A stretch of DNA of 5,396 nucleotides from an uncultured Ruminococcus sp. (lineage in GTDB: Bacteria; Bacillota; Clostridia; Lachnospirales; Lachnospiraceae). The translations under genes and the position numbers were made by a program. Shown in pieces: positions 3,852-5,396 of this stretch. The stretch covers positions 1-5,396 of the forward strand of contig USKR01000109.1 in NCBI GenBank assembly GCA_900555215.1, in the 5' to 3' direction. Under the pieces are notes generated by a model. That model was given only the letters and a program-made list of their open reading frames with translations, did not search any database and was not told the origin of the DNA. Within the stretch, counting starts at the first letter, position 1; each line of letters begins with the position of its first letter.

Positions 3852-5396
3852 ATGGCAGTTAAAAAAGGAAATTTATCTATTGACAGCGAGAATATATTTC
3901 CGATCATAAAAAAATGGGTATATTCAGATCATGATATCTTTGTACGTGAGATGGTATCCAACGGATGCGACGCAATCACGAAATTGAAAAAACTGGATAT
4001 GATGGGAGAATATGAACTTCCGGATGGCTATAAGCCGAAGATAGAAGTCATCGTCAATCCGAAAGAAAAGACTATGAAATTTATTGACAACGGTCTCGGC
4101 ATGACAGCTGACGAAGTTGAGGAATATATCACACAGATCGCATTTTCAGGCGCGACTCAGTTCCTCGAAAAATATAAAGACAAGACCACAGAGGACGATA
4201 TGATCGGACATTTCGGTCTTGGATTTTATTCTGCATTTATGGTTGCAGACGAGGTACAGATCGATACTCTTTCCTATAAGGAGGGAGCAGTGCCGGTACA
4301 CTGGGCCAGCCAGGGCGGTACAGAGTACGAGATACAGGACGGCAGCAAGACGACTGTGGGTACAGAGATCACCCTGTTCCTGAATGACGACAGCCTTGCT
4401 TTTGCAAATGAGTACCGCGCAAGAGAAGTCCTTGAGAAATACTGCTCTTTTATGCCGGTAGAGATTTTCCTGTCCAAAGCTGATGCAGAGCCCGAATATG
4501 AGACGATCGACGAGGAAGACCTGCTCGACACGGATACCGTTATCGAGCATATTGAGGAAGCCCCCGCTGATAACAATTCTGCGGACGAGGACGGGAAAGA
4601 CGGCGAAAAGGCTGAGCCAAAGAAAAAAGTAAGGATCGTAAAACGTCCGGTGCCCATCAATGATATCCATCCGCTGTGGGGCAAGAATCCGAGCGAGTGT
4701 ACAAAAGAAGAATATATCGACTTCTACCGCAAGGTATTTATGGACTACAAAGAGCCTTTGTTCTGGATCCACCTGAACATGGACTATCCGTTCAACCTAA
4801 AAGGAATCCTCTATTTCCCGAAGATCAACACAGAGTATGAGTCCATAGAAGGAACAATCAAGCTGTATAATAACCAGGTATTCATCGCGGACAATATTAA
4901 AGAAGTAATCCCGGAATTCCTGATGGTATTAAAGGGAGTCATTGACTGTCCTGATCTTCCGCTTAACGTATCCAGAAGCGCTCTTCAGAACGATGGATTT
5001 GTCAACAAAGTAGCTGATTATATTTCTAAGAAGGTTGCTGACAAACTGACCGGGATGTTCAAGACAGACCGCGAGAATTATGAGAAATACTGGGATGACA
5101 TTAGTCCATTTATCAAATTCGGGTGCCTGAAGGATGAAAAGTTCGGAGAAAAGATGAAAGATTCCATGATCTATAAGAACCTGGATCACAAATATCTGAC
5201 CCTGGACGACATCATCAAAGAGAGCAGAGATGAAGTGCCAGAAGATTCTGCATCCGAAGGACAGACGGAAGATAATTCCACAAAAACAGCCTCCGGCACA
5301 GAGGAACCTCAGACAGAGGCTGAAAAATCCGATGGTGACAAGAAATACGTCCACCATATTGTGCCGGGATGCTGCTTTTATATATCTCGGCTTCTT
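3852..5396 (+). CDS. htpG: Molecular chaperone HtpG (bacterial Hsp90), 3' end outside the window
   Basis: This is a 515-codon open reading frame without a stop, encoding most of the ATP-dependent dimeric cytosolic chaperone Hsp90. The start has AAGGAG 8 nt upstream. The GHKL ATPase domain shows the N-box REMVSNGCDA (catalytic Glu33, Mg-binding Asn37), DNGLGM (79-84) and the lid motif GHFGLGFYSAFMV (119-131). The middle domain (about 268-460) shows NDIHPLWGK, PLFWIHLNMDYPFNLKGILY, and LPLNVSRSALQ with the ATP-sensing Arg375. A charged linker (about 209-262) joins the two domains, and a second acidic stretch (about 457-498) precedes the C-terminal domain. From about residue 501 the sequence no longer resembles HtpG, where YYVTDE-like residues are expected, so the last ~45 bases may not belong to an intact gene. 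CIRCE upstream implies HrcA control. Confidence 0.96.
   Translation, partial: MAVKKGNLSIDSENIFPIIKKWVYSDHDIFVREMVSNGCDAITKLKKLDMMGEYELPDGYKPKIEVIVNPKEKTMKFIDNGLGMTADEVEEYITQIAFSGATQFLEKYKDKTTEDDMIGHFGLGFYSAFMVADEVQIDTLSYKEGAVPVHWASQGGTEYEIQDGSKTTVGTEITLFLNDDSLAFANEYRAREVLEKYCSFMPVEIFLSKADAEPEYETIDEEDLLDTDTVIEHIEEAPADNNSADEDGKDGEKAEPKKKVRIVKRPVPINDIHPLWGKNPSECTKEEYIDFYRKVFMDYKEPLFWIHLNMDYPFNLKGILYFPKINTEYESIEGTIKLYNNQVFIADNIKEVIPEFLMVLKGVIDCPDLPLNVSRSALQNDGFVNKVADYISKKVADKLTGMFKTDRENYEKYWDDISPFIKFGCLKDEKFGEKMKDSMIYKNLDHKYLTLDDIIKESRDEVPEDSASEGQTEDNSTKTASGTEEPQTEAEKSDGDKKYVHHIVPGCCFYISRLL

Noticed and set aside
4146..4772. 208-codon antisense frame within htpG
   Set aside because: It lies opposite highly conserved Hsp90 coding sequence, and long antisense frames arise there from codon bias. 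The ones at 4274-4684 and 4929-5357 are rejected for the same reason.
5361..5396. 5' boundary of a group II intron inside htpG
   Set aside because: The bases GTGCCG only loosely resemble the GTGYG start, and there is too little sequence to see any intron domain; kept only as one option in the htpG end finding.

Overview
The window is about 5.4 kb of ordinary-looking chromosome from a low-to-mid GC Firmicute, most likely a Clostridia/Lachnospiraceae gut anaerobe. The reasons are strong AGGAGG-type ribosome sites, sigma-A-like TTGACA/TATAAT promoters, a CIRCE heat-shock operator, and an HtpG whose wording and acidic inserts match my memory of Lachnospiraceae. No database search was possible, so the taxon is an inference. 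Both window edges fall inside genes.

Layout, left to right. (1) 1-335, minus: the N-terminal third of a sugar-importer ABC ATPase (MalK/MsmK/UgpC type). (2) 336-588: a divergent control region with one promoter for the ATPase and one for a cyclophilin; a GC-rich palindromic hairpin sits right at the predicted cyclophilin transcript start. (3) 589-2028, plus: a two-gene unit, a cytosolic cyclophilin-type prolyl isomerase followed 15 nt later by a ten-helix EamA/DMT transporter. (4) 2025-2063: a perfect 39-nt palindrome that supplies the TAA stop codons of both converging genes and is probably a bidirectional terminator. (5) 2060-3612, minus: a three-gene unit transcribed SMR transporter, then DUF3267 membrane zincin-like protein, then GNAT acetyltransferase. 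(6) 3613-3851: a compact divergent control region with a promoter for each side and a CIRCE (HrcA) operator between them. (7) 3852-5396, plus: htpG (bacterial Hsp90), open at the right edge.

The two chaperone or foldase genes (cyclophilin and HtpG) bracket small accessory genes: two drug/metabolite transporters, a membrane peptidase-like protein and an acetyltransferase. The clearest regulatory story is HrcA/CIRCE control at the htpG/SMR divergent promoter. The oddest sequence features are the double-stop palindrome at 2025-2063, two acidic low-complexity inserts in HtpG, and the loss of HtpG resemblance in the last ~45 bases. I found no RNA gene, CRISPR array, transposase or phage gene, and no convincing unknown multi-gene system.
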